DNA of 64,000 nucleotides, taken from assembly GCA_040954595.2 (NCBI GenBank), contig CM082580.2, positions 4,588,001 to 4,652,000 on the forward strand, read 5' to 3'. Origin of the DNA: Balanoglossus misakiensis. Lineage: Eukaryota; Hemichordata. The notes beneath the pieces were generated by a model. That model searched no databases and was not told where the DNA came from. It was given only the letters and a program-made list of their open reading frames with translations. Shown piece after piece: positions 12,721 through 23,604 of the stretch (position 1 is the stretch's first letter; the number at the start of each line of letters is the position of its first letter). Made by a program: the position numbers and the translations under genes.

Positions 12721-15700
12721 TCACTGCTCTTTTGAATGGATTCTCATGTGTACCTCTAGCTGGCTACGATATGTAAAAGTTTTGCCGCATTCATTGCATA
12801 AAAATGCTCTTTCATTCGTATGGATTCTCATGTGTACCTTCAGATCGCTCCTCTGTACAAAAGTTTTCCCACATTCACTACATGAATATGGTCTTTCATT
12901 TGAATGATACTGCATGTGTACCTTCAGACTGTTATTCTGAGTAAAACTTTTCCCACACTCACTGCATGAATAAGGTTTTTCATTTGAATGAATCCGCATG
13001 TGTATCTTCAGATTGCTGCTCTGTGCAAAAGTTTTCCCACATTCATGGCATAAATATGGTCTTTCTTTTGAATGGACCCTCTTGTGGTCCTTCAGATCAC
13101 TATTCCGAGTAAAACTTTTCCCACATTCACCGCATGAATAAGGTCTTTCTTTTGAATGGATCATCATGTGTTCCTTCAGATTGCTATTCCGAGTAAAACT
13201 TTTCCCACATTCACTGCATAAATATGGTCTTTCTTTTGAATGGATCCTCATGTGTACCTTCAGATAGCTACTTAGTGCAAATGTTTTACCACATTCACTG
13301 CACGAATGAGGTCTTTCATTTGAATGGATCTTCGTGTGTTCCTTCAGACTGCTATTCTGAGTAAAGATTTTACCACATTCACTGCATGAAAATGGTCTTT
13401 CTGAATGGAGTCTCATGTGTACCTTCAGATAGCTACTCCGTGCAAATGTTTTACCACAGTCACTGCATGAATATGGCTTTTCATTTGAATGGATCCTCTT
13501 GTGGTCCTTCAGACTGCCACGTGCTTTGAAACTTTTCCCACATGCACTGCATGAATATAAAGGTCGTTCATTTGAATGGATCCTCATGTGGTACTTCAGA
13601 CTGCCACGCGCTGTGAAACTTTTCCCACATTCGCTGCATGAATAAGGTCTTTCATTTGAATGGATCCTCACGTGTACCTTCAGTTGGCCATTCTGTGTAA
13701 AAGTTTTACCGCATTCACTACATGAATAAGGTCGTTCATTTGAATGGATCCTCTTATGGTCCTTCAGACCGCTATTCCAAGTAAAGGTTTTACCACATTC
13801 ACTGCAGGAATATGGTCTTTCAATTGAATGGCTCCACATGTGTACCTTCAGACGGCTACTATAAGTAAAAGTTTTCCCACATTCACTGCATGAATGAGGT
13901 CTTTCCTTTGAATGGGTCATCTCGTGTTTCTTCAGACTGCTATTCCAAGTAAAGGTTTTACCACATTCACCGTATGAATGAGGTCTTTCCTTTGAATGGA
14001 TCTTCTCGTGTATCTTCAGACTGCTATTTCGAGTAAAGGTTTTACCACATTCACTGCATGAATGAGGTCTTTCATTTGAATGGATCTTCTTGTGGTCCTT
14101 CAGACTGCTATTCCGAGTAAAGGTTTTACCACATTCACCGCATGAATGAGGTCTTTCCTCTGAATGGATCTTCTTGTGTCTCTTCAGACTGCTATTCCAA
14201 GTAAAGGTTTTACCACATTCACCGCATGAATGAGGTCTTTCCTTTAAATGGATCTTCTCGTGTATCTTCAGACTGCTATTCCGAGTAAAGGTTTTACCAC
14301 ATTCACTACATGAATAAGGTCTTTCATTTGAATGGATCTTCTTGTGTCTCTTCAGACTCTTATTCCGAGTAAAGGTTTTACCACATTCACTGCATGAATA
14401 AGGTCTTTCATTTGAATGGATCTTCTCATGTTTCTTCAGACTGCTATTCCGAGTAAAGGTTTTACCACATTCACTGCATGAATAAGGTCTTTCATTTGAA
14501 TGGATCTTCTTGTGTCTCTTCAGACTGCTATTCCGAGTAAAGGTTTTACCACATTCACTGCATGAGTAAGGTCTTTCATTTGAATGATTCTGCATGTGTA
14601 CCTTCACAGGCTTCAGATCACCACTGCTAACTTCATCAGGTGGGTTCTCTTCAATATGGCCATAGTGTGCCAGGGTGTTGACAATCAATGACACATCTGT
14701 TAGGTGATAACAAACATCAGGAAGGGTTAGAAAAATTGTATCAAAAGAAAAATAAACTAACTGTATATTATGTGGGTCACACACACACACACACACACAC
14801 CATTAAAATGGTTCTGAAGCTTCTCAGATGAAAAACTGGAGTAAATTTTTATTTGTGAACGGTGGTCCTGGAACGTCTCGCATTTGAGACAGCTTTGCCG
14901 GCCAGACCCGAGCCAGTGTAAGAATTAACACCTCTCCGCAACTCATTGTCAATGGGGCCGAGCCTCAGTGCCTATACAGAAACTTTGTGTGTGTGGACAC
15001 ACAAGGCAACTCAACTGATTAACAGTATGTGCTTACTGTATGTGCTTAGCATAGGCAAATAGTGTCTCAAATTTATATGTGTATAGGGGCTTTAACTGTA
15101 TGCTTACTTACCATCAGAAGATTCAGTGCCATCATCACAGCGATGCCTTACTTCACCAAGTGATGTTTCCAACAGTCTGCCAAGTTCATGGTATATATTT
15201 GAATTTCTGTACTGCCCGCACACTTCAGAACATTCTGGAATAATAAGGCACAAGCTCATTTAATTACATGTGGTAACTACCTCAATGAACAGCAGCTTAC
15301 ATTGCAAATTTTAATATTTGTTTGTGCTACAGCTTTTGTAGACATCATCCATGAAATAACCTGGACTCATTGATTGTATCTGTGGACACTGAAATGAATC
15401 AGAACAATTTCAATGTGACTAAAATGAAGTCAACAGTCTTACAGGTGGTGTGTGCTATCCAAAAACTCAAATAAGTCCAAGTTTTTTTTTGATGCAGAAT
15501 GTTGCTACAAAATCTGCTGCAAGTATTGGGCAGAAAAGTAAATTTTTACACAGTATAATCTACTGTTCCCCATGTAACACACACACACACACCTTGTATT
15601 GAATTTGATTAAAAGGTAAAAAAAAACTTAGGCTGAAACATAAAAGGAGTGAAATGACATGTTATCCTACTTCTGCCGTCCACACACGCACACAGGTATA

Positions 15701-17063
15701 ACCATAACTTGAGTAGCCCTGTGTTCATTTGCTCCTTTTCTGAGTCATAGCGCGATCGCATTCCCACGCGACTGTGGTTGATTGGGCCGAAGGTGGATAA
15801 ATTGTATGGCTGCAGCAATGGTCTTTCAAGTATTTTGAATGACACTAACAGGGTTGAATACACGAGCGTGAAGTTGGCCTCATCCTCATCCTCAGCTTCG
15901 CCAGCCTCATCCTCATCCTCATCTTCAGCTTCGTGACCCAGCCTCAGCTTCGTGACCCTTCGTGACCCCAGCCTCAGCTTCGTGACCCCAGGAAGTAAAC
16001 ATCAAAATTATCCAAACGATCGGTAAAAAGAACAAATGGAGTCAAAAGAAGAAATTCAATCAATTATTTAGACTATCCCATGTAAATTATTTTACTTACA
16101 TCGCTTTCGCTTCTTTTAGATCACATCAGATATACGAAATTCACGATAATTTTGAAATCTTCCTGAGGTCACGAAGCTGAGTCTGAGGTCACGAAGCTGA
16201 GGATGAGGATGAGGATGAGGATGAGGCTGGCGAAGCTGAGGATGAGGATGAGGATGAGGCCAACTTCACGCTCGTGTTGAATACTGTAAACAATGATATT
16301 TCTTTCTCACACTCATATGGCCGCAGGGAGTGTGGGATCAAATCGTGTTAATGCGCACACAAACAACTGTTATCTGACACGAGCTCTGATTGGATAATGA
16401 TAATCGTACCCCTCAGAACGAGCAAATATTATCCAATTGTGTTATGTGTTGAACGCAAACTGGAACTACAATGTGATCAGGTCATGTGCAGACGACAGTG
16501 TGGTGTACGTGGTTGGCGACAGACTCACACAAAAAACGGTTGGATTTTCTGGATATCGCTTGAATCTATGCCAATGGAAACAATCTCCATATTTTAATAT
16601 TTTGAGCACATTTTTGTAGCAATTGTGTACTGTAAACTCGTGAGGAAACGGGACTATGTTTTGCGGGGCGGATATATGACCAGTCATGCAGTTATTAGTT
16701 GGTACTTTATAGATTTAGTTTTTTTATTGTAAATAAACGTTATTATCGCAAATTTCTGGTCGTGTGGGAAATAGAATCTCACACACCAAGGACCTAGGAT
16801 CATATTTCCCACACTCGTCGGGGATATTTTGTCCCACACTTGCCTGGGGCTCGTGTGGGACGAAAAATTCCCAACTTGTGTGAGAAATACGATCCCAGGT
16901 CCTTGGGAGTGTGAGATTTTATTAATCTCGACAGGCAAAGATGTAATAACATATACATACCAGCACTTTTCAAATCCCCTGATAATGGGTCCTCCTGGCC
17001 CCGGCTTCGAACGTTTCCACTTGTCAACAATCCACTAAGCAGCGTGTTGTTGGCTTCCTCCAT
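12721..17063 (-). CDS. C2H2 zinc-finger protein, cluster gene 1 (22 fingers)
   Basis: Three exons read leftwards: 17063-16961 ([14 protein letters not shown]), 15234-15112 ([10 protein letters not shown] to TESSD) and 14696-12721 (DVSLIVN to TGA). Phases agree and give 733 residues. The first 100 or so residues match no KRAB, SCAN, BTB or ZAD domain that I recognise. The rest is 22 C2H2 fingers of 28 residues with HSNERPY or HSKERPY linkers (TGEKP-like), so it is probably a nuclear DNA-binding protein. Finger 8 has Tyr for the first zinc Cys (HSYGECGK). The array ends early in KEQ through a 14-base deletion, with broken fingers beyond. Fingers 1-7 are nearly identical, a sign of recent finger duplication. 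Intron 1 carries a foldback element and a MITE. Long frames that run into GTGTGT upstream of 14696 are intron sequence. Confidence 0.9.
15861..16276. mobile_element. Foldback transposon, 416 bp, with empty site in the paralog
   Basis: Ends CACGAGCGTGAAGTTGGCC and exact complement; flanks TTGAATA on both sides (15854-15860, 16277-16283). The long arms (about 15861-15985 and 16165-16276) are built of CTCATC/GATGAG hexamers and AGCTTCGTGACC-type units around a loop of about 180 bp. The same place in gene 2 (about 21050) lacks the element and has one copy of the target. It lies in intron 1 of gene 1. Confidence 0.92.
16775..16918. mobile_element. Palindromic MITE family C in intron 1 of zinc-finger gene 1
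   Basis: A 144-bp inverted repeat: AATCTCACAC...CCAAGGACCT on the left pairs with AGGTCCTTGGGAGTGTGAGA on the right, and further GTGTGGGA/TCCCACAC blocks lie inside. The same element is at 21893-22036 in gene 2 and absent from gene 3, so it went in after gene 3 split off and before genes 1 and 2 were copied. Confidence 0.8.
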
Positions 17064-17096
17064 TTTTACAACGGGTTAATGTTAAGGCGGGGTTAA

Positions 17097-17131
17097 AGGT
17101 CATGAGGTCAGTGAATCGCGCCACCTAGCGG
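17097..17131. promoter_or_regulatory. Proximal block: AGGTCA direct repeat plus CTCF-core-like site (gene 1)
   Basis: AGGTCATGAGGTCA (17097-17110, a DR2-type half-site pair) lies next to GCGCCACCTAGCGG (17118-17131), whose complement holds AGGTGGCGC, the CTCF core known from flies. It is 34-68 bp upstream of the ATG at 17063. The same block stands before genes 2 and 3. Factor binding is inferred from the motif only. Confidence 0.5.
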
Positions 17132-18208
17132 ATGGTGAGGAAACGGCCGGAGGAAAGTCTCACAGGTCCCTGACCTCAATGAAGATGTCCCCACATTCAT
17201 TCTTGAAATTGATTTGCACATAGTCTAAGACCTTTATCATTCATAATTCATGTCTGGGTATGAATTTGTTGAACTATAGGCCTCTGTCCAACACTGATTT
17301 GTTTTACACGCTAATTTTCAACAGATGCACTCACTTTATGAGTTTATCGTGGTTTTAACTCCTGGTGCAATTTTTTTTTGTTTTCCGTTTTGAAAACAAA
17401 CGGCGTAGCCTAAGCAAGTTATTTAATGATGTTTTAAGTGGGTAAACACCAATTGAACATTTTAAAAACAATAGTGACTAATACTAGTATTCCCGCTCTA
17501 CGATGTTACACATAAAAAAATATCTGCCGGATTACAATTGGTGACTGTAGAATTGCGAAGGAAATATTAAAATTATCAAATAAGCATCGAATCATCAGCC
17601 AATCGATCATGGCTACAAGGGTAAAACAATTCACTAAGGTATAGATTTCTAAATGCTTATTGAATTGTTCTACCCTAACCACGAATCTAACAACATACCA
17701 TGCTAGCAACAACATACTACACACATTAACAATAAAAACAACAAATTTACGAACTCCAGATATATTTTTATTTCTTATTAATATCTAATCGTTATCATTT
17801 TCAACAACAATAACAACAAGTTTACGTTGTACAAATAAATTTTTAGTTTAAAGGGAAGCGGTCGTCGCTCCGCGTGGGTGTCCCCCCCCCCCCCCCTGAT
17901 GAGAATATGTCCTCCCATACCAGCACAAACCCCACTGCAGTCGCCACAACCTACTAGGATCTTCAGTTGCTGTCATGCCCAGTCTTTGCTACGCCTACGG
18001 TTGGCTGCTTCGTTCATTCTAAGGGATTTGTGGATGAATTGTAATGTTTGTCAACAAACAAACTTGGCGCGACGACCCCTTCACTTTAATTTAAAAAAAT
18101 CTAATCATCAATATCCCCGCCATTATTGGAGATCGAGCTCCCTGTGGTTTAAATGACTGTTTTCATATGACAACAATTGAATCTCGCTAAAATAAAATAC
18201 TAGTAGAA
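17132..18208. other. Upstream spacer of zinc-finger gene 1, duplicated before gene 2
   Basis: Almost the same sequence is found at 22250-23321. No gene is seen; there is a C-run at 17881-17896 that is short in the other copy. It is probably promoter plus intergenic space. Confidence 0.65.
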
Positions 18209-18214
18209 TTTATT
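18209..18214 (-). terminator. Candidate polyadenylation signal AATAAA for zinc-finger gene 2
   Basis: TTTATT on the + strand, about 280 bp beyond the stop of gene 2. The counterpart for gene 3 is at 23322-23327, in duplicated context. Confidence 0.4.
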
Positions 18215-18253
18215 CAATCAATACTGAATGTACAATGCGTCTTCAAATTTAAT

Positions 18254-18491
18254 TTATGCAAATGACTGATTGTTTGCATGGACTGATAGTGCGTAGAAAA
18301 GATTTACCACATTCACTGATTCAGTATGGTCTTCAGGTGAATGGATTATCATGTGGGCCTTCATATTGTCACTCCATGTAAAACTTTTCTCACATTCACT
18401 GCATGAATACAGTCTTTCGTTTGAATGATTCCATATGTGTACCTCCAGATGGCTACCCTGGGTAAAATGATTTCCCACATTCGCTGCATAA
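18254..18491 (-). pseudogene. Broken zinc fingers beyond the stop of zinc-finger gene 2
   Basis: After NERP and TAA (at 18492-18494) the finger sequence goes on (LCSECGKSF), gains one T and then reads in another frame: GSHLEVHIWNHSNERLYSC and SECEKSFTWSDNMKAHMIIH. It ends in a further out-of-frame finger half. About two and a half former fingers. Confidence 0.8.
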
Positions 18492-21400
18492 TTAGGGTCT
18501 TTCGTTTGAATGGATTTCCTTGTGGTATTTCAGACTGCTATAAAAAGTATAGGTTTTCCCACATTCACTGCATGAGAATGGTCTTTCCTTTGTATGGATC
18601 CTCATGTGAACCTTCATACTGCCAGACTGTGTAAAAGTTTTTCCACATTCACTACATGAATATGGTCTTTCATTTGAATGGATCTTCTCGTGTGTCTTCA
18701 GAGTGCTACTCTGTGTAAAAGTTTTACCACATTCACTGCATAAATATGGTCGCTCGTTTGAATGGATTCTCATGTGTACCTCTAGCTGGCGAGGATAAGC
18801 AAAACTTTTCCCACATTCACTGCATGAATAAGGTCTTTCATTTGAATGGATTCTTATGTGGTGTTTCAGATGGCCATACTGTGTAAAAGTTTTACCACAT
18901 TCACTGCATAAATATGGTCTTTCATTTGAATGAATCTGCATGTGTAATTTCAGATAGCTAGGATAAGTAAAACTTTTCCCACAGTCGCTGCATGAATACG
19001 GTCTATCATTTGAATGGATCCTCTTGTGGTCCTTCAGACTGCGGCGCTTTGTGAAACTTTTCCCACATTCATTGCATGAATAATAAGGTTGTTCATTTGA
19101 ATGAATCATCATGTGGTCCTTCAGATTGCTATTCCTTGCGAAACTTTTCCCACATTCACTGCATGAATATGGTCTTTCATTTGAATGGATGCGTATGTGG
19201 TGTTTCAGATGGCCATACTGTGTAAAAGTTTTACCACATTCACTACATGAATAAGGTCTTTCATTTGAATGGATCCTCATGTGATATTTCAGATGGCCAT
19301 TCTGTGTAAAACTTTTCCCACATTCACTGCATGAATAAGGTCTTTCATTTGAATGGATCCTCATGTGTACCTTCAGATGGCCATTCTGTGTATAAGTTTT
19401 ACCACATTCACTACATGAATAAGGCCTGTCCTTCGAATGGGTCTTCTCGTGTTTCTTCAGATGGCCATTTTTAGTAAAAGTTTTACCACATTCACTGCAT
19501 GAATATGGTCTTTGATTTGAATGAATCTGCATGTGGCTCTTCAGATGGCCATTCTGTGTAAAAGTTTTCCCACATTCGCTGCATAAATATGGTCTTTCAT
19601 TTAAATGGATCCTCATGTGTACCTTCAGATGGCCATTCTGTTTATAAGTTTTACCACATTCACTACATAAATAAGGCCTGTCCTTTGAATGGGTCTTCTC
19701 GTGTTTCTTCAGACTGCTATTCCAAGTAAAGGTTTTACCACATTCACTGCATGAGTAAGGTCTTTCATTTGAATGATTCTGCATGTGTACCTTCACAGGC
19801 TTCAGATCACCACTGCTAACTTCATCAGGTGGGTTCTCTTCAATATGGCCATAGTGTGCCAGGGTGTTGACAATCAATGACACATCTGTTAGGTGATAAC
19901 AAACATCAGGAAGGGTTAGAAAAATTGTATCAAAAGAAAAATAAACTAACTGTATATTATGTGGGTCACACACACACACACACACACACACACCATTAAA
20001 ATGGTTCTGAAGCTTCTCAGATGAAAAACTGGAGTAAATTTTTATTTGTGAACGGTGGTCCTGGAACGTCTCGCATTTGAGACAGCTTTGCCGGCCAGAC
20101 CCGAGCCAGTGTAAGAATTAACACCTCTCCGCAACTCATTGTCAATGGGGCCGAGCCTCAGTGCCTATACAGAAACTTTGTGTGTGTGGACACACAAGGC
20201 AACTCAACTGATTAACAGTATGTGCTTACTGTATGTGCTTAGCATAGGCAAATAGTGTCTCAAATTTATATGTGTATTGGGGCTTTAACTGTATGCTTAC
20301 TTACCATCAGAAGATTCAGTGCCATCATCACAGCGATGCCTTACTTCACCAAGTGATGTTTCCAACAGTCTGCCAAGTTCATGGTATATATTTGAATTTC
20401 TGTACTGCCCGCACACTTCAGAACATTCTGGAATAATAAGGCACGAGCTCATTTAATTACATGTGGTAACTACCTCAATGAACAGCAGCTTTCATTGTAA
20501 ATTTTAATATTTGTTTGTGCTACAGCTTTTGTAGACATCATCCATGAAATAACCTGGACTCATTGATTGTATCTGTGGACACTGAAATGAATCGGAACAA
20601 TTTCAATGTGACTAAAATGAAGCCAACAGTCTTACAGGTGGTGTGTGCTATCCAAAAACTCAAATAAGTCCAAGTTTTTTTTGATGCAGAATGTTGCTAC
20701 AAAATCTGCTGCAAGTATTGAGCAGAAAAGTAAATGTTTACACAGTATAATCTACTGTTCCCCATGTAACACACACACACACACCTTGTATTGAATTTGA
20801 TTAAAAGGTCAAAAAAAAACTTAGGCTGAAACATAAAAGGAGTGAATTGACATGTTATCCTACTTCTGCCGTCCACACACGCACACAGGTATAACCATAT
20901 AACTTGAGTAGCCCTGTGTTCATTTGCCCCTTTTCTGAGTCATAGCGCGATCGCATTCCCACGTGACTGTGGTTGATTGGGCCGAAGGTGGAGAAATTGT
21001 ATGGCTGCAGCAATGGTCTTTCAAGTATTTTGAATGACACTAACAGGGTCGAATACTGTAAACAATGATATTTCTTTCTCATGTACTCATATGGCCGCAG
21101 GGAGTGTGGGATCAAATCGATCCCACACTCTGCGCACACAAACAACTGTTATCTGACACGAGCTCTGATTGGATAATGATATTCGTAACCCTCAGAACGA
21201 GCAAATATTTAAGCAATAAAACACCCCCAGCCATGGTATATCACGAGATTTTGACCAGTTCACGACATATACGCACGAGCGATAGCGAGTGCGTATATGG
21301 AGTTGAACTGGTCAAAATCGAGTGGTATACCATGGCTGGGGGTGTTTTATTGCTATTATATTATGCCAGTATATTGAAACTTTGCATAAAACATTTTAAA

Positions 21401-22181
21401 AAGGCATTTTCTTTAACTATGATATATGACTGTGGTATATGGCTAATATATCACGGTCACGTGTCGTGTCTCGACCAATCAAATAGCGTGATTTACACCA
21501 TCAATATACTGGTATAATATAATATCCAATTGTGTGATGTGTTGAACGCAAACTGGAACTACAATGTGATCAGGTCATGTGCAGACGACAGTGTGGTGTA
21601 CGTGGTTGGCGACAGACTCACACACAAAAAAAAAACGGTTGGATTTTCTAGATATCGCTTGAATCTATGCCACTGGAAACAATCTCCATATTTTAATGTG
21701 TTGAGCACATTTTTGTAGCATGTGTGTACTGTAAACTCGTGAGGAAATGGGGACTATGTTTTGCGGGACGGATCAATATATGACCGGTCATGCAGTTATT
21801 AGTTGGTATTTTATAGATTTATATTTTATTTTATTTAGTTCTTTTATTGTAAATAAACGTTATTATCAAATTTATGGTCGTGTGGGAAATAGAATCTCAC
21901 ACACCAAGGACCTGGGATCATATTTCCCACACTCGTCGGGGATATTTTGTCCCACACTCGCCTGCGGCTCGTGTGGGACGAAAAATTCCCAACTTGTGTG
22001 AGAAATACGATCCCAGGTCCTTGGGAGTGTGAGATTTTATTAATCTCGACAGGCAAAGATGTAATAACATATACATACCAGCACTTTTCAAATCCCCTGA
22101 TAATGGGTCCTCCTGGCCCCGGCTTCGAACGTTTCCACTTGTCGACAATCCACTAAGCAGCGTGTTGTTGGCTTCCTCCAT
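18492..22181 (-). CDS. C2H2 zinc-finger protein, cluster gene 2 (15 fingers)
   Basis: Exons 22181-22079 (ATG), 20427-20305 and 19885-18492 (TAA) join in phase to 539 residues. Exons 1 and 2 encode almost the same N-terminus as gene 1 ([38 protein letters not shown]). Fifteen C2H2 fingers follow with HSNERPY linkers and no lost zinc ligands seen; finger 9 has one extra residue (PYYSC). Many fingers share the QNGHL or QYGHL contact helix, so the bound site is probably repetitive. The likely role is sequence-specific nuclear DNA binding; target unknown. Non-coding parts from 19775 to 23600 are nearly the same as 14586-18490, which marks the duplication unit. Intron 1 has a palindromic insertion missing in gene 1. 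Confidence 0.9.
21210..21523. mobile_element. Palindrome-bearing MITE family D, 314 bp, intron 1 of gene 2
   Basis: The left half is a long hairpin: GCAATAAAACACCC, AGCCATGGTATA and CCAGTTCA each recur as complements around a CGAGCGATAGCGAG-type centre. The right half is bounded by ATTATATTATGCCAGTATAT and its near complement. The matching spot in gene 1 (16430/16431) is uninterrupted, so this is an insertion. A reverse-oriented copy is in intron 1 of gene 3 (27384-27692). Target duplication not clear. Confidence 0.85.
21893..22036. mobile_element. Palindromic MITE family C in intron 1 of zinc-finger gene 2
   Basis: Same element and same position as 16775-16918; inherited through the tandem duplication rather than a new insertion. 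Confidence 0.8.
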
Positions 22182-22214
22182 TTTTACAACGGGTTAATGT
22201 TAAGGCGGGGTTAA

Positions 22215-22249
22215 AGGTCATGAGGTCAGTGAATCGCGCCACCTAGCGG
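22215..22249. promoter_or_regulatory. Proximal block: AGGTCA direct repeat plus CTCF-core-like site (gene 2)
   Basis: AGGTCATGAGGTCA at 22215-22228 and GCGCCACCTAGCGG at 22236-22249, upstream of the ATG at 22181. Same arrangement as in gene 1. Confidence 0.5.
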
Positions 22250-23321
22250 ATGGTGAGGAAACGGCCGGAGGAAAGTCTCACAGGTCCCTGACCTCAATGA
22301 AGATGTCCCCACATTCATTCTTGAAATTGATTTGCACATAGTCTAAGACCTTTATCATTCATAATTCATGTCTGGGTATGAATTTGTTGAACTATAGGCC
22401 TCTGTCCAACACTGATTTGTTTTACACGCTAATTTTCAACAGATGCACTCACTTTATGAGTTTATCGTGGTTTTAACTCCTGGTGCAATTTTTTTTTGTT
22501 TTCCGTTTTGAAAACAAACGGCGTAGCCTAAGCAAGTTATTTAATGATGTTTTAAGTGGGTAAACACCAATTGAACATTTTAAAAACAATAGTGACTAAT
22601 ACTAGTATTCCCGCTCTACGATGTTACACATAAAAAAATATCTGCCGGATTACAATTGGTGACTGTAGAATTGCGAAGGAAATATTAAAATTATCAAATA
22701 AGCATCGAATCATCAGCCAATCGATCATGGCTACAAGGGTAAAACAATTCACTAAGGTATAGATTTCTAAAGGCTTATTGAATTGTTCTACCCTAACCAC
22801 GAATCTAACAACATACCATGCTAGCAACAACATACTAACGACATTAACAATAAAAACAACAACAAATTTACGAACTCCAGATATATTTTTATTTCTTATT
22901 GATATCTAATCGTTATCATTTTCAACAACAATAACAACAAGTTTACGTTGTACAAATAAATTTTTAGTTTAAAGGGAAGCGGTCGTCGCTCCGCGTGGGT
23001 GTCCCCCCTGATGAGAATATGTCCTCCCATACCAGCACAAACCCCACTGCAGTCGCCACAACCTACTAGGATCTTCAGTCGCTGTCATGCCCAGTCTTTG
23101 CTATGGCTACAGTTGGCTGCTTCGTTCATTCTAAGGGATTTGTGGATGAATTGTAATGTTTGTCAACAAACAAACTCGGCGCGACAACCCCTTCACTTTA
23201 ATTTTTAAAAAATCTAATCATCAATATCCCCGCCATAATTGGAGATCGAGCTCCCTGTGGTTAAAATGACTGTTTTAATATGACAACAATTGAATCTCGC
23301 TAAAATAAAATACTAGTAGAA
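22250..23321. other. Upstream spacer of zinc-finger gene 2
   Basis: Close copy of 17132-18208; no gene seen. It ends at the candidate polyadenylation signal of gene 3 (TTTATT at 23322-23327). Confidence 0.65.
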
Positions 23322-23366
23322 TTTATTCAATCAATGCTGAATGTGCAATGCGTCTTCAAATTTAAT

Positions 23367-23604
23367 TTATGCAAATGACTGATTGTTTGCATGGACTGAT
23401 AGTGAGTAGAAAAGATTTACGACATTCACTGATTCAGTATGGTCTTCAGGTGAATGGATTATCATGTGGGCCTTCATATTGTCACTCCATATAAAACTTT
23501 TCTCACATTCACTGCATAAATACAGTCTTTCGTTTGAATGATTCCATATGTGTACCTCCAGATGGCTACCCTGGGTAAAATGATTTCCCACATTCGCTGC
23601 ATAA
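23367..23604 (-). pseudogene. Broken zinc fingers beyond the stop of zinc-finger gene 3
   Basis: Copy of the tail at 18254-18491: after the TAA, the frame-shifted pieces GSHLEVHIWNHSNERLYLC and SECEKSFIWSDNMKAHMIIH. Shared damage shows that it predates the duplication that gave genes 2 and 3. Confidence 0.8.

Noticed and set aside
14697-14796. N-terminal extension [10 protein letters not shown] of the finger exon of gene 1 (also in gene 2)
   Set aside because: It starts in a GTGTGT repeat without ATG; a good acceptor at 14697 and in-phase upstream exons show that it is intron.
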